Positions 9,197 through 17,706 of a DNA stretch of 64,000 nucleotides are shown piece by piece. The position numbers and the translations under genes are program-made. A model generated the notes under the pieces. That model did not search any database. It worked only from the letters and a program-made list of their open reading frames with translations, and was not told where the DNA came from. The first letter of the stretch is position 1; each line of letters opens with the position of its first letter. The DNA is taken from contig CANJUD010000001.1 in assembly GCA_947477885.1 (NCBI GenBank), positions 358,632 to 422,631 of the forward strand, written 5' to 3'. Source of the DNA: Bacteroidota bacterium (lineage in GTDB: Bacteria > Bacteroidota > Bacteroidia > UKL13-3).

Positions 9197-10540
9197 GTGT
9201 TTAAAAAAATACTAATAGCCAACCGCGGCGAAATCGCTCTTCGCATTATTCGTACTTGCAAAGAGATGGGAATAAAAACTGTAGCTGTATATAGTACTGC
9301 TGATAAAGAAAGTTTACACGTACGCTTTGCCGATGAAGCCGTTTGTATTGGACCTGCACCAAGTCCGCTTAGTTATCTCAATATCCCCAATATTATAGCA
9401 GCAGCCGAGATTACCAATGCCGATGCCATACATCCAGGCTATGGTTTCTTAAGCGAGAATGCCAAGTTCAGCGAAATTTGCAGAAAGCACGGAATCAAAT
9501 TTATTGGTGCCACACCTGAGCAAATTAATGCGATGGGCGATAAGGCTAATGCAAAAGACACCATGCGTAATGCCGGCGTTCCTTTAATTCCAGGAAGCGG
9601 CGGATTATTAGAAAGTGTAGAAGAAGGAAAAAGTGAAGCTGCTGAAGTTGGTTATCCTGTTATCATAAAAGCAACAGCCGGTGGTGGTGGTAAGGGGATG
9701 CGTATTATATGGAAAGAAGAAGATTTTCAAGAAGCTTGGGACAGTGCCCGTACCGAAGCTAAAAATGCTTTTGGTAACGATGGCATGTACCTCGAAAAAT
9801 ATATAGAAGAACCACGCCATATTGAAATACAATTGGCCGGTGACCAATATGGAACTGTTTGCCACATGAGCGAGCGCGATTGCTCTATCCAACGCCGCCA
9901 TCAGAAATTGGTGGAAGAATGTCCTTCTCCGTTTGTTACGCCTGAGATGCGTGAAAAGATGGGAGCCGCCGCCAAAGCTGGTGCTGCTTCTATCGCTTAT
10001 GAAGGTGTAGGTACCATGGAATTTTTGGTCGACAAGCACAAGAATTTCTATTTCATGGAGATGAATACACGTATACAAGTGGAGCATCCTGTTACCGAAG
10101 AAGTAATAAATTTCGATTTGGTAAAAGAACAAATATTAATTGCATCTGGAGTTCCTATTTCAGGTAAAGATTATTTCCCGAATAACCGCTGGGCTTTGGA
10201 ATGCAGAATAAATGCAGAAGATCCTTATAATAATTTCAGACCAAGTCCAGGAAAAATAACATCGCTACACAAGCCCGGTGGACATGGTGTTCGCGTAGAT
10301 ACACATGTATATGCAGGTTATACTATTCCATCAAACTATGATAGTATGATTGCCAAGATGATTGTAGTTGCCCAAACCCGTGAAGAATGTATTGTGAAGA
10401 TGGATAGAGCACTTTCTGAATTTATTGTGGAAGGTGTACACACTACCATTCCCTTACACCAAAAACTCATGCAAAATCAAGATTTCAGAGACGGTAATTT
10501 TACTACCGCCTTTATGAATACTTTTGATATTAATGCTTAA
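9197..10540 (+). CDS. accC: Acetyl-CoA carboxylase, biotin carboxylase subunit
   Basis: A 447-residue ATP-grasp enzyme that carboxylates biotin on AccB. It uses a GTG start at 9197, giving the canonical [20 protein letters not shown]. Visible hallmarks are the glycine-rich ATP loop [12 protein letters not shown], the active-site segment [15 protein letters not shown] and [16 protein letters not shown]. Length matches the family. It probably shares a transcript with accB. The stop at 10540 is followed within 13 bases by a 51-bp inverted repeat. Confidence 0.97.
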   Translation: MFKKILIANRGEIALRIIRTCKEMGIKTVAVYSTADKESLHVRFADEAVCIGPAPSPLSYLNIPNIIAAAEITNADAIHPGYGFLSENAKFSEICRKHGIKFIGATPEQINAMGDKANAKDTMRNAGVPLIPGSGGLLESVEEGKSEAAEVGYPVIIKATAGGGGKGMRIIWKEEDFQEAWDSARTEAKNAFGNDGMYLEKYIEEPRHIEIQLAGDQYGTVCHMSERDCSIQRRHQKLVEECPSPFVTPEMREKMGAAAKAGAASIAYEGVGTMEFLVDKHKNFYFMEMNTRIQVEHPVTEEVINFDLVKEQILIASGVPISGKDYFPNNRWALECRINAEDPYNNFRPSPGKITSLHKPGGHGVRVDTHVYAGYTIPSNYDSMIAKMIVVAQTREECIVKMDRALSEFIVEGVHTTIPLHQKLMQNQDFRDGNFTTAFMNTFDINA

Positions 10541-10552
10541 CCTAATGTAGGT

Positions 10553-10603
10553 CTGAGCGGAGTCGAAGACCGACTATAGGAGTCACCCTTCGACTCCGCT
10601 CAG
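10553..10603. repeat. Inverted repeat CTGAGCGGAGTCGAAG
   Basis: CTGAGCGGAGTCGAAG at 10553-10568 and its perfect 16-base complement at 10588-10603 flank a 19-base spacer, followed by GATGACAAA. The same 16-mer recurs at 13491-13506, and a diverged copy at 53819-53878 also ends in GATGACAAA. It could end accC transcription as a hairpin, although no T-tract is present. It looks like a dispersed genomic repeat. Confidence 0.8.
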
Positions 10604-10620
10604 GATGACAAAAATATAGA

Positions 10621-11814
10621 ATGAAAAACATAATCTTATTCGACGGAGCTGAGCGGGGGCAATTACTTCCCTTCACATTTACCAGACCTGTCGGGGATAT
10701 GCGTATTGGGATTCTTACCATTAAAGAGAAATGGGAGAAGCATACAAAAGCCACTCTATCTTTTGCCACACAAGATTATTTAAGTACTAAGTTTTCTATT
10801 ATAAAAGCAGATGAAAATTTATATATAAATGGTGCCGTTTGCCCTACAAGAAATTTATGTGAGGAAGTATTACAACTTAAAATAGGACAATCATTATATG
10901 ATAATAATATACTCATAGCTTTTGTTGCTGAGTTGGATTATATATATAGTGAAAACAATATAGCCAATTCAGAAAAAATAATTTGTAAAAGCACCGACTT
11001 TATACATATACAAAATCTCACTGATATCTTCACCAAAAACGACACTGCCATCAAGCAAGACTTTGAATTGCTAACTGCTGGACGTACTTCTGCTAATATA
11101 AATGATACAAACAGATTATATAATGATTCACAAATATTTGCTGAAGAAAGTGCTGTTATAGAAAGCTCCATCCTCAATGCCAAAACTGGACCTATATATA
11201 TAGGAAACCATACCGAGGTAATGGAAGGAAGTATCATACGCGGAGCCTTCGCCCTATGCGACCATGCAGGTACCAAGCTTGCCACTAAAGTGTATGGAGC
11301 AACCACAGTAGGTCCTTATTGTAAAATAGGTGGCGAAGTAAATAATGTAGTGATGTGGGGTTATAGTAATAAGGGTCACGATGGTTTCTTAGGCAACGCC
11401 GTAATAGGCGAATGGTGCAATATAGGAGCCGATACCAATAACAGTAATCTTAAAAACAATTATGCTCCCGTAAAACTCTGGAACTATATAACAGAAAAAT
11501 TTGAAAACACCGGCCAAACTTTCTGCGGCCTCATGATGGCCGACCATGCCAAATGTGGTATCAATACCATGTTCAATACAGGCACCGTAGTAGGTGTTGC
11601 CGCCAATATTTTTGGAGCAGGTTTCCCCCGCAACTATATACCCTCCTTCGCCTGGGGCGGAGCACAAGGTTTCGACACGTTCCAACTTCCCAAAGTATAT
11701 GAAATGGCAAGCATCATGGCCTCACGCCGTGGTATAGAATTCTCTGATATTGATAAAGATATTCTCAAGCATTTATTTGAGGAGGGGAAGAAGAGTAGGT
11801 TCTGGGAGAAGTGA
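10621..11814 (+). CDS. GlmU-family sugar nucleotidyltransferase / acyltransferase (putative)
   Basis: A 397-residue protein resembling the Bacteroidota alternate GlmU family (nucleotidyltransferase plus left-handed beta-helix acetyltransferase). The N-terminus is a divergent nucleotidyltransferase fold (MKNIILFDGAERGQLLPFTF, then RPVGDMRIG). From about residue 185 hexapeptide-type repeats appear (GPIYIGNHTEVMEGSIIRGA, KVYGATTVGPYCKIGGEV). The family is proposed to make UDP-GlcNAc for cell-wall and LPS precursors, but the canonical GxGTRM loop is absent, so the exact reaction is inferred. It follows accC and a repeat on the same strand. Confidence 0.82.
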   Translation: MKNIILFDGAERGQLLPFTFTRPVGDMRIGILTIKEKWEKHTKATLSFATQDYLSTKFSIIKADENLYINGAVCPTRNLCEEVLQLKIGQSLYDNNILIAFVAELDYIYSENNIANSEKIICKSTDFIHIQNLTDIFTKNDTAIKQDFELLTAGRTSANINDTNRLYNDSQIFAEESAVIESSILNAKTGPIYIGNHTEVMEGSIIRGAFALCDHAGTKLATKVYGATTVGPYCKIGGEVNNVVMWGYSNKGHDGFLGNAVIGEWCNIGADTNNSNLKNNYAPVKLWNYITEKFENTGQTFCGLMMADHAKCGINTMFNTGTVVGVAANIFGAGFPRNYIPSFAWGGAQGFDTFQLPKVYEMASIMASRRGIEFSDIDKDILKHLFEEGKKSRFWEK

Positions 11815-12167
11815 GATTTATTATATAACTTTTCGTTTGTTATTTATATTTCGTCCCTACGGGACTTGCGTTAATACGTGTTGTTTTCTTTTACCAATAT
11901 TACGTCCTGATGGGACTTGTGTTTGTATATTCATTTGAGTCCTGTTTTCTGTTATTTCATATCAACAAATAAACAATAGAATATTATAATATTCCTTAGT
12001 CCCATCGGGACGAAATATCGGTAGAATCGTTTATATATATGTTTTGCAAAAGTCCCGTAGGGACGAAATATTAACAGCGTCGAATGACTCCAGAGTTCAA
12101 AAAGAATCGTAAGTTCATCCTGCGGAAGACATGCGACAGCATTAGGACACCACTCAACTACCCACTT
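11815..12167. other. Repeat-rich spacer
   Basis: This 353-bp spacer has no supportable gene. It contains four GTCCC-N3-GGGAC palindromes (entered separately) in an otherwise AT-rich background. The last 100 bases (12065-12167) show nothing recognisable. Confidence 0.6.
11853..12064. repeat. Four GTCCC...GGGAC palindromes, two in each orientation
   Basis: The palindromes lie at 11853-11865 (GTCCCTACGGGAC), 11904-11916 (one arm base changed), 11999-12011 (GTCCCATCGGGAC) and 12052-12064 (GTCCCGTAGGGAC). The first is preceded by ATATTTC, and the last two are followed by GAAATAT, so the right pair is the left pair inverted. Related units recur at 55553-55640. Spacing is uneven and spacers are not unique inserts, so this is not a CRISPR array. 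Confidence 0.8.
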
Positions 12168-12602
12168 CTAATATAATGATTTAAATGGAAGTAATGAGTT
12201 AATTTTATACGACTCTATAACTATTTTTAGAACTAAAAAAAAGTAATATAAATTCGATTTGCTAAAAGCCAAAAGTTTAGAGCAATTTGGATCAATTTGG
12301 TCAAAATCCAAAACTCTACCATTGACTAGTAATAAATAGCCTAAGGCCATCCTCTCACTCCCAATTGTAAGAGTGAGGTATTTAAATAAATACTCGAACT
12401 CAAATGGACTAAATAACGAATAAGGCAATTTTTCATAGCTTTTTTTTATGGTGAACTCTGGAAATTCATTTTTGAAATTTTGCAAAAAATAAGAAATTGC
12501 TTCTTCAGAGCTTTTAAAATCGTAAATGTTGTTTATCTCTTTTTTTACCATTTTTTGAGTATAAGAATTATTACAAAATATGATTGTAAATACTAACGTC
12601 AA
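12168..12602 (-). CDS. Small hypothetical protein, possibly secreted
   Basis: A 144-codon frame I do not recognise. It begins with a hydrophobic stretch, LTLVFTIIFCNNSYTQ, resembling a signal peptide. The only plausible start is TTG at 12602, because an in-frame stop lies at 12627-12629 and no ATG intervenes; the next ATG is at about residue 18, after the hydrophobic stretch. The absence of a good start suggests either a truncated gene or a wrong start. The body is rich in Phe, Leu and Lys with no known motif. It lies 38 bases downstream of rlmB on the same strand. Confidence 0.5.
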   Translation of the reverse strand: MTLVFTIIFCNNSYTQKMVKKEINNIYDFKSSEEAISYFLQNFKNEFPEFTIKKSYEKLPYSLFSPFEFEYLFKYLTLTIGSERMALGYLLLVNGRVLDFDQIDPNCSKLLAFSKSNLYYFFLVLKIVIESYKINSLLPFKSLY

Positions 12603-12640
12603 TCTGCATTTAGAATATCCAACTTTTCACTTCTAGTTTT

Positions 12641-13372
12641 TCACTTTTCACTCATCCTCTGCCTCAAAACCTCATACAAAACCACCCCCGTAGCCACAGA
12701 AACATTCAATGAGCCAATCTGCCCGAACTGCGGCAAAGAAACACGTCCGTTGCAGAGTTTAATGATACCTGGAGCAATACCCTTGGCTTCATTTCCCATT
12801 ACCAATGCAAGTGGTTGGTTCAGTTCAGTATTATATATATTTTGGGGGGCTTTTTCGGTACAGGCAAATATAAATATTTCGGCAGTGGCTAATTGTTGTA
12901 ATGCATATTTTATATTATTAACCCTGCAAATTTTTAAATGATGTATAGCACCCGCAGATGCTTTAATAGTTTCTTCATTAAATGGTGCAGAATTGTTTTG
13001 CGGCACTATAATACAATCCACGCCTGCTACTTCTGCAGTGCGGCAAATAGCACCAAGGTTTCGCACATCGGTAATACCATCCAATACCAAAACCAAAGGC
13101 ATTTTTTCTTCGGGTTTCATCTCGGCTATAATATCTTCTAATTCAAAAAATTTAATTGCCGATAAAACTGCAACAACTCCCTGATGGTTTTTATCTCGAT
13201 ACTTATCAAAATATTCACGCGGACATTCCTTTAAAGGTATATGATGTTTGTTACACAAAAAACGCAAGTGACGATGCAATTCATTGTCAGTACCTTTTTG
13301 TATATTTACTTTCTCAATTTCTTTCTCCGCATCAATAGCCTCAATTACTGCACGGGTTCCATATATATCCAT
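12641..13372 (-). CDS. rlmB: 23S rRNA (guanosine-2'-O-)-methyltransferase RlmB (TrmH/SpoU family)
   Basis: A 243-residue SPOUT methyltransferase. The N-terminal substrate-binding domain (residues 1-80) starts at an ATG with IYGTRAVIEAI. The SPOUT domain shows motif 1 (LDGITDVRNLGAICRTAEVAG), motif 2 (LALVMGNEAKGI) and motif 3 (LPQFGQIGSLNVSVATGVV), which form the knotted SAM pocket. The family methylates G2251 in the peptidyl-transferase centre. The spacer upstream is full of dispersed repeats. RlmB is the likeliest member, but a related SpoU-family target cannot be excluded. Confidence 0.93.
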   Translation of the reverse strand: MDIYGTRAVIEAIDAEKEIEKVNIQKGTDNELHRHLRFLCNKHHIPLKECPREYFDKYRDKNHQGVVAVLSAIKFFELEDIIAEMKPEEKMPLVLVLDGITDVRNLGAICRTAEVAGVDCIIVPQNNSAPFNEETIKASAGAIHHLKICRVNNIKYALQQLATAEIFIFACTEKAPQNIYNTELNQPLALVMGNEAKGIAPGIIKLCNGRVSLPQFGQIGSLNVSVATGVVLYEVLRQRMSEK

Positions 13373-13390
13373 ATTTACGATTTATTTTTT

Positions 13391-13506
13391 GTCATGTTGA
13401 GCGTTCCCGAATAAATCCGAATCTTATTCGGATCGGGAGAAACATACGATTTACGATTTTGCTGCCGCCTGATTTTTTTAGGCTGGAATGCTGAGCGGAG
13501 TCGAAG
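13391..13506. repeat. Dispersed repeats: hairpin and CTGAGCGGAGTCGAAG copy
   Basis: After GTCATGTTGAGCG comes a hairpin: ATCCGAAT (13415-13422) pairs with ATTCGGAT (13426-13433), inside TCCCG (13405-13409) and CGGGA (13434-13438). The 16-mer CTGAGCGGAGTCGAAG at 13491-13506 is identical to one arm of the repeat at 10553. Both look like dispersed repeats in the 211-bp rlmB-murI spacer. Confidence 0.7.
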
Positions 13507-13583
13507 CATAAGATTTATAATCGCTCAACATTATAGCCTTTTCAAAATTAACCATTAACCATTTATAATTAACCATTATTATA

Positions 13584-14405
13584 TTATTCTCCCCATAACT
13601 TCAGTTGTTCCAATTTTATCTTCTCTTTAAAAAACAATTTAGTAGTTTGCTGAAATGAGGGTGTGAAATCGCTGACATAAAAATGATATTCTGATTTCTT
13701 TTTTCCCAAGTTTAACAAACCATGTTTTGCCAATATATCATATACATTTTTTGCCACTATTTGCGATGAGTCTACAATCTCTACTCGGGTACCATAGTAG
13801 TTCCTAATTTCTTCTTTGATGAGCGGGTAATGTGTGCATCCAAGTATGATAGAATCCACATCTTTAATTCGTGGTTTATCCAGATAAGAATTAATTACTG
13901 CCTGACTTATTTTATTATTAAAAAATCCTTCCTCAATCATGGGTGCCAAAAGGGGAGTGGCCACTGCAGTTACTTGGGCATTCTTAATTTTCTGTTTCAG
14001 TTTTTTTTGGTACACATTACTGCCGATGGTTCTTTTTGTACCTATCACCCCAATTTTATGCTGACTTTTATTTTTGGCCACATAAGTTACCACAGGGTCT
14101 ATTACATTCACCACAGGGATATCAGAAAATTCTTTACTCACTTCTTTAAAAGCCGCAGCTGATGCGGTATTGCAAGCTATCACCAACATTTTACAGCCTT
14201 TGGCTATCAGCATCTCGCTAATCTTCAAACAAAAATGTTTGATAGCCTCTGCACTTTTGTCGCCATAAGGCATGTGCTCGGTGTCGCCAAAATAGATAAA
14301 GGATTCATGGGGCAATAATTTTTTGATGGCCCTAGCCACTGTGAGCCCTCCAATACCCGAATCGAATATGCCTATAGGTGCTGCCGCCATATTTGCTTTG
14401 CTCAT
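13584..14405 (-). CDS. murI: Glutamate racemase
   Basis: A 273-residue enzyme making D-glutamate for peptidoglycan. It has PIGIFDSGIGGLTV near the N-terminus, the first catalytic cysteine Cys78 in VIACNTASA, the second in ILGCTHYPL near residue 190, and FGDTEHMPYG for substrate binding. Length is normal. In many Bacteroidota murI follows the bamA-ompH block; here it stands 18 kb from that block, pointing the other way. It is divergent from the unknown gene at 14503. Confidence 0.97.
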   Translation of the reverse strand: MSKANMAAAPIGIFDSGIGGLTVARAIKKLLPHESFIYFGDTEHMPYGDKSAEAIKHFCLKISEMLIAKGCKMLVIACNTASAAAFKEVSKEFSDIPVVNVIDPVVTYVAKNKSQHKIGVIGTKRTIGSNVYQKKLKQKIKNAQVTAVATPLLAPMIEEGFFNNKISQAVINSYLDKPRIKDVDSIILGCTHYPLIKEEIRNYYGTRVEIVDSSQIVAKNVYDILAKHGLLNLGKKKSEYHFYVSDFTPSFQQTTKLFFKEKIKLEQLKLWGE

Positions 14406-14502
14406 AATTATTGGTGCAAATCAACACCATATTTTGTGATAATAGCACAGATTGAAAATATTTGCATAAATTTACACACTCAAAATTCAATATCAGTAAT
14501 AA

Positions 14503-15201
14503 ATGAACCCAAAAGATAAAGAAGAAATTCTAGACCTTCTCACCACCAAATCGGCCACCAAGCAGCATGTATATCGCACTACATTAGAAGTTTTTAACGA
14601 GACCAAGCAAATATTGCACGAGCTGCAAAAAGAACTGGCACCACTAGTTTCTGGGATTGATGCTGCAGTAGAAGTGAAATATGTTGATGCAGGAAGTTTT
14701 GAAGTGCAATTCAAATTTTCCGGCGACACCTTGGTATTTATGATGCACACCAATGTGTTCTCATTCCCCGAAAATCATTTTATTCAAAGTTCGGACTATG
14801 TGAAAAAAGATAAACTCAATATATATTGTGGACTGATACAAGTATATAATTTCCTTTCAGATTCTATTAAATACAATCGCCAAGATGATATCGGAGATTT
14901 GATCGCCAGAATATATATAAATCGTGAACGCCATTTTTTTATAGAAGGAAAACGCCCGATAAATATTCAGCACAATAATTTTGGTGGGGAGCTAATGACC
15001 ACTGAAAAACTCAAACATATTATTGACCAAAGTATATTATATTGTTTGAATTTCGATTTGCTAATGCCCCCAATGGAAATGGTACAACAAATAACAGTAG
15101 ACATGAAAAATTATCAAAGTTATAGTTCAGGTTTCGCTACTTCCAAATCTGTGGGCTTTGAATTACCTAGACAGTTTGATAATAATAATAAGGGTGTTTA
15201 A
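14503..15201 (+). CDS. Conserved hypothetical protein
   Basis: A 232-residue soluble protein without signal peptide or membrane segment. I do not recognise a named family. The N-terminal 55 residues look helical (KDKEEILDLLTTKSATKQHVYRTT), followed by an alpha/beta body with FSFPENHFIQ and IYCGLIQVYNFLSDSI. The C-terminal tail is Asn-rich. The ATG start is clear and coding character is good. The stop codon lies inside a 13-base direct repeat that recurs 125 bases downstream. It is a single-gene unit facing away from murI. Confidence 0.75.
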   Translation: MNPKDKEEILDLLTTKSATKQHVYRTTLEVFNETKQILHELQKELAPLVSGIDAAVEVKYVDAGSFEVQFKFSGDTLVFMMHTNVFSFPENHFIQSSDYVKKDKLNIYCGLIQVYNFLSDSIKYNRQDDIGDLIARIYINRERHFFIEGKRPINIQHNNFGGELMTTEKLKHIIDQSILYCLNFDLLMPPMEMVQQITVDMKNYQSYSSGFATSKSVGFELPRQFDNNNKGV

Positions 15202-15336
15202 CTAACTCCAATTTTTCTAATACGACATGCTGAATTTATTTCAGAATCTTAGATGTTGTTTCTGTTCTGTGAACGGGAACTATATAAATGCAGTCCCGAA
15301 CTTTTTTCTGGATGCGACCCGGATAACTAACTCCAA
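15199..15336. repeat. 125-bp unit bounded by a 13-base direct repeat
   Basis: TAACTAACTCCAA occurs at 15199-15211, where it includes the stop codon of the preceding gene, and again at 15324-15336. The DNA between contains a small inverted repeat (CTGAA 15230-15234, TTCAG 15240-15244) and an imperfect GAACGGGA...TCCCGAAC pair. This resembles a small inserted element with a target duplication. Confidence 0.55.
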
Positions 15337-15359
15337 ATTAAAGAGGGTGAGTAATTTCC

Positions 15360-15803
15360 TTATTTCTCTTTACAAAGCTTCAAACTCAAGTCGCGGTAAT
15401 CAATCACAGCTCCGTATTCTAATAATATATCGCTACCTAGCACACCGTGCAGCGTAACTTTTACTGTTTGCTTATATAGTTTCACCACGTGCCCCATATC
15501 TACCACGCCACATGCCCTGTTTTTTATTATAATACTTCCCAATTGCAGTGTTTCAAATATTGCTTCCGATACTTCATGGTTTTGTGTACCTAAGCCAATA
15601 GCAGGATCGTCGAGTACTTTAAGTTTTTTTGTCTTGGTAAATTTTAGTGCAGATTTTTTATCGAATACAGATTTTGAAGCTCCAGTATCCAACAATAAGT
15701 TACAAGGTTCTCCATTAGCTTTTATGGTAATAAGTAAGTGGCATGAGTGTTCATCAAACTGTAGCAGCTGTAATGGTATTAGTGTGATTTTTTTGCGTTG
15801 CAT
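15360..15803 (-). CDS. Retropepsin-like aspartic protease
   Basis: A 147-residue single-domain protein of clan AA. The catalytic motif is LLLDTGASKSVFD (Asp39-Thr40-Gly41). The downstream structural motif HGVLGSDIL near residue 123 precedes a final beta strand, as in retroviral and bacterial retropepsins. A protein of this size acts as a homodimer in known relatives. No signal peptide is visible, so it is probably cytosolic. Substrate is unknown. Its neighbours are unrelated, and it ends 24 bases from the direct-repeat unit. Confidence 0.85.
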   Translation of the reverse strand: MQRKKITLIPLQLLQFDEHSCHLLITIKANGEPCNLLLDTGASKSVFDKKSALKFTKTKKLKVLDDPAIGLGTQNHEVSEAIFETLQLGSIIIKNRACGVVDMGHVVKLYKQTVKVTLHGVLGSDILLEYGAVIDYRDLSLKLCKEK

Positions 15804-15946
15804 ATTTTGTCAAAGGTAGTTAATTGTATGACAGAATAATTATATAATTGTTTGTATCCATTGCCGTTAGTTTCAGCTGACGGAATAATGAACATGGTTT
15901 TCCACACATGTAGGAAACGAGTTTTATTTTGTAATAGAAATTAAGA

Positions 15947-15954
15947 TATGTTTG
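15947..15954 (+). promoter_or_regulatory. -7 promoter box for sodium:solute symporter gene
   Basis: TATGTTTG matches TAnnTTTG, 55 bases upstream of the ATG at 16010. A TTTG lies at 15928-15931, closer than the usual 19-base spacing, so the -33 assignment is uncertain. A degenerate GAGCGAAGTCGAA repeat sits in the leader. Confidence 0.4.
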
Positions 15955-16009
15955 CATCTTAAACTAACTCTTGATAAGGTGAGCGAAGTCGAACCTCAAA
16001 ACTAATTTT

Positions 16010-17536
16010 ATGAAGCCTGAAGATATTATCATACTTATTGCAGCATACTTTGGCGTGTTATTAATTATTTCATGGTTTACCTCACGCAAAAGTACCGAAC
16101 AAACTTTTTATAATGGCGACCACAAAAGCCCTTGGTATATTGTAGCATTCGGACTTATAGGCACTTCATTGTCGGCTGTATCTCTTGTGTCCGTTACGGG
16201 GGATGTGCAGAATGCACATTTTAGTTATATGCAAATTGTTGCTGGATATGTTGCTGGATATATCATTATAACTTATGTGCTTTTGCCTTTGTATTATAAA
16301 CACAATTTAACATCTATATATAATTATCTAAGTATCCGTTTTGGAAATGGAAGCAGAAAAACTGGAGCTTTTTATTTTATACTTTCTCGTATGTTGGGAG
16401 CCTCTGCACGTGTGTATTTGGCTGTGGTGGTGATGGAAGGTTTGGTGATAAGTCAATTGGGGTTTAAGGTGCCATTTGAAGCTACAGTTGCTATTATATT
16501 GTTTCTCATATTTCTATATACTTTTCAATCGGGAATTAAAACTATTATATGGACAGATACTTTGCAAACATTTCTGTTGTTGGCAGCAATAGGTTTTGCG
16601 ATAGTTGAGTTAAATAGTATGCTAGGAAATTCTATTGGTGAAAATATAAACTTAATAGTCAATAATAATTTCACAGAGGTTTTTACAACAGGCACTAGTG
16701 GTTTTATTAAAAACTTTTTAGCAGGACTCTTTATCTGCGTAACAATGACGGGCCTCGACCAAGGCATGATGCAGCGGAGCTTGAGTTGCCCTTCACTTAA
16801 AGATGCACAGAAAAACATTATGAGTTTTGCGGTGGTTGTATTTATTGTAAATTTATTATTTGTATATATAGGTGCGTTGCTTGCACAGCATGTATTAAGC
16901 ACAGGATTGCATTTTGATAAAACAGATGCTATATTCCCTTATATAGCTTCTACATCTTTTGCACCAATGGCTATGGGCTTATTTGTATTGGGGATGATAG
17001 CTGCTACTTTCTCCTCAGCCGATGATGCGATGGCGGCTTTAACTACATCATTATCGTTAGATATTTTTGGCATAAAAGGAGAAACAAAACGTGATGGCGT
17101 TTTAAGGAAACTCATACATTTGGGAGTAGCAGTTGGAATGTTTTTATTGATAGTTCTGGTATTCAAGGGAAGTGCTGATTCCGTGATAGGAATGGTACTT
17201 AAAATAGGTTCTATCACATACGGTCCGCTCCTTGGTATGTTTGCCTTTGGGATGATTAGTAAAAAGAAATTGGCAGATAGTTATGTGCCGTGGATTGCTA
17301 TCATATCTCCGTTACTTATAATAGGACTTTGTATATATATTCATTCATTGAATGCAATAGGTTTTGAATTAGGAAATTTATTGTCTTTAACGCAAATATG
17401 GAAAATGGTTTTCTCGGTAGTAGGCACTGAAATTATCGTATATATTGCAGCCACCTGCTACTTTATGATGTGGTTTTTTTCAGAAGGGAAATATAAGGAG
17501 AAGGCTCACGAAGATGTGTCCTTGGCTGAGAATTAA
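16010..17536 (+). CDS. Sodium:solute symporter (SSS family)
   Basis: A 508-residue membrane protein with about 13 hydrophobic segments in the LeuT-like SSS arrangement. The N-terminus (IILIAAYFGVLLIISWFTSRK) and FYNGDHKSPWYIVAFGLIGTSLSAVSLVSVTGD are typical of TM1-TM2. The conserved ATFSSADDAMAALTTSLSLD around residue 340 matches the TM8 sodium-binding region. It imports a solute with Na+ at the inner membrane; the solute (sugar, amino acid or other) cannot be read from sequence. It is a single-gene unit with its own -7 box. Confidence 0.92.
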   Translation: MKPEDIIILIAAYFGVLLIISWFTSRKSTEQTFYNGDHKSPWYIVAFGLIGTSLSAVSLVSVTGDVQNAHFSYMQIVAGYVAGYIIITYVLLPLYYKHNLTSIYNYLSIRFGNGSRKTGAFYFILSRMLGASARVYLAVVVMEGLVISQLGFKVPFEATVAIILFLIFLYTFQSGIKTIIWTDTLQTFLLLAAIGFAIVELNSMLGNSIGENINLIVNNNFTEVFTTGTSGFIKNFLAGLFICVTMTGLDQGMMQRSLSCPSLKDAQKNIMSFAVVVFIVNLLFVYIGALLAQHVLSTGLHFDKTDAIFPYIASTSFAPMAMGLFVLGMIAATFSSADDAMAALTTSLSLDIFGIKGETKRDGVLRKLIHLGVAVGMFLLIVLVFKGSADSVIGMVLKIGSITYGPLLGMFAFGMISKKKLADSYVPWIAIISPLLIIGLCIYIHSLNAIGFELGNLLSLTQIWKMVFSVVGTEIIVYIAATCYFMMWFFSEGKYKEKAHEDVSLAEN

Positions 17537-17542
17537 TAGCCC

Positions 17543-17605
17543 CCTGAGGGCAAAGTCACTTATTAAGCAATTTTCTATTGCCCCCCTGCTCTTCAGAGCG
17601 GGGTT
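17543..17605. repeat. Small hairpins after the symporter gene
   Basis: A GCCCCCTGAGGGC-type hairpin lies just after the stop (near 17539-17551). A second hairpin has arms CCCC-GCTCT and AGAGC-GGGG at about 17583-17603, with one bulged T. Neither has a T-tract on the plus strand, so a terminator role is uncertain. Confidence 0.4.
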
Positions 17606-17706
17606 GCCGCAATCCCATACATCATTGGAATTTTATTCCCTAGGTGTTTTATTATATAATTTCCATCCTCAGTTTTCTCCGCATGTTTAAAACAAATATT
17701 ATAATA

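Noticed and set aside
11853-12064. Possible CRISPR array from repeated GTCCC...GGGAC units
   Set aside because: Units are 13 bases, unevenly spaced and in both orientations, with no unique spacers and no cas genes nearby.
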